Shown here piece after piece: positions 6,187 through 6,188 of a DNA stretch of 6,188 bases (position 1 is its first letter; each line of letters starts with the position of its first letter). The notes under the pieces are model-generated. The model saw only the letters and a program-made list of their open reading frames with translations. It made no database searches and was not told where the DNA came from. Both the position numbers and the translations under genes were made by a program. Source of the stretch: Cyanobacteria bacterium UBA8803 (GTDB taxonomy: Bacteria; Cyanobacteriota; Cyanobacteriia; Cyanobacteriales; Coleofasciculaceae); the NCBI GenBank assembly GCA_003505715.1, contig DNXU01000078.1, positions 2,647 to 8,834 on the forward strand, written 5' to 3'.

Positions 6187-6188
6187 GG

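Overview
The window comes from a phycobilisome-bearing cyanobacterium. Three observations support this. A CpcS-type phycobilin lyase is encoded next to a HEAT-repeat protein of the NblB/CpcE-like kind. Six copies of the cyanobacterial HIP1 octamer GCGATCGC lie in about 6.2 kb, where chance predicts roughly 0.1. Short tandem heptamer repeats of the type described from filamentous cyanobacteria sit at gene edges. A filamentous, non-marine lineage is my inference; the sequence does not give a genus.

Layout: one gene reads on the + strand, an aldo/keto reductase (29-1048). It converges, across a 34-bp gap, on four genes that all read on the - strand. In transcription order (high to low coordinates) these are a HEAT-repeat protein (6116-5427), the phycobilin lyase CpcS (5389-4832), a MalF/UgpA-type sugar ABC permease (4637-3747) and a large secreted TPR-CHAT protein (3710-1083). 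The HEAT and cpcS genes are 37 bp apart and look like one transcription unit for phycobilisome assembly or turnover. A 194-bp spacer with a strong stem-loop separates them from the permease/CHAT pair, which are 36 bp apart and probably co-transcribed.

Function: CpcS attaches phycocyanobilin to phycobiliprotein cysteines, and the HEAT protein is best read as a phycobilisome-handling factor, possibly NblB. The permease is one half of a sugar importer whose other subunits are not in the window. The TPR-CHAT protein keeps an apparent His/Cys caspase-like dyad (H739/C786) behind an export signal and about eight TPRs. The aldo/keto reductase keeps its full catalytic tetrad.

Non-coding content: degenerate 7-bp tandem repeats occur at four places, at both window ends, over the start codon of the CHAT gene and over the stop codon of cpcS. 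An imperfect inverted repeat and a 14-bp stem lie in the 194-bp spacer. An AT-rich segment with a perfect TATAAT and an overlapping palindrome lies upstream of the HEAT gene. No RNA gene, insertion sequence, CRISPR array or clear new defence system was found. The gene content is ordinary for a cyanobacterial chromosome; the more interesting points are the repeats at gene edges and the secreted CHAT protein paired with a lone permease.
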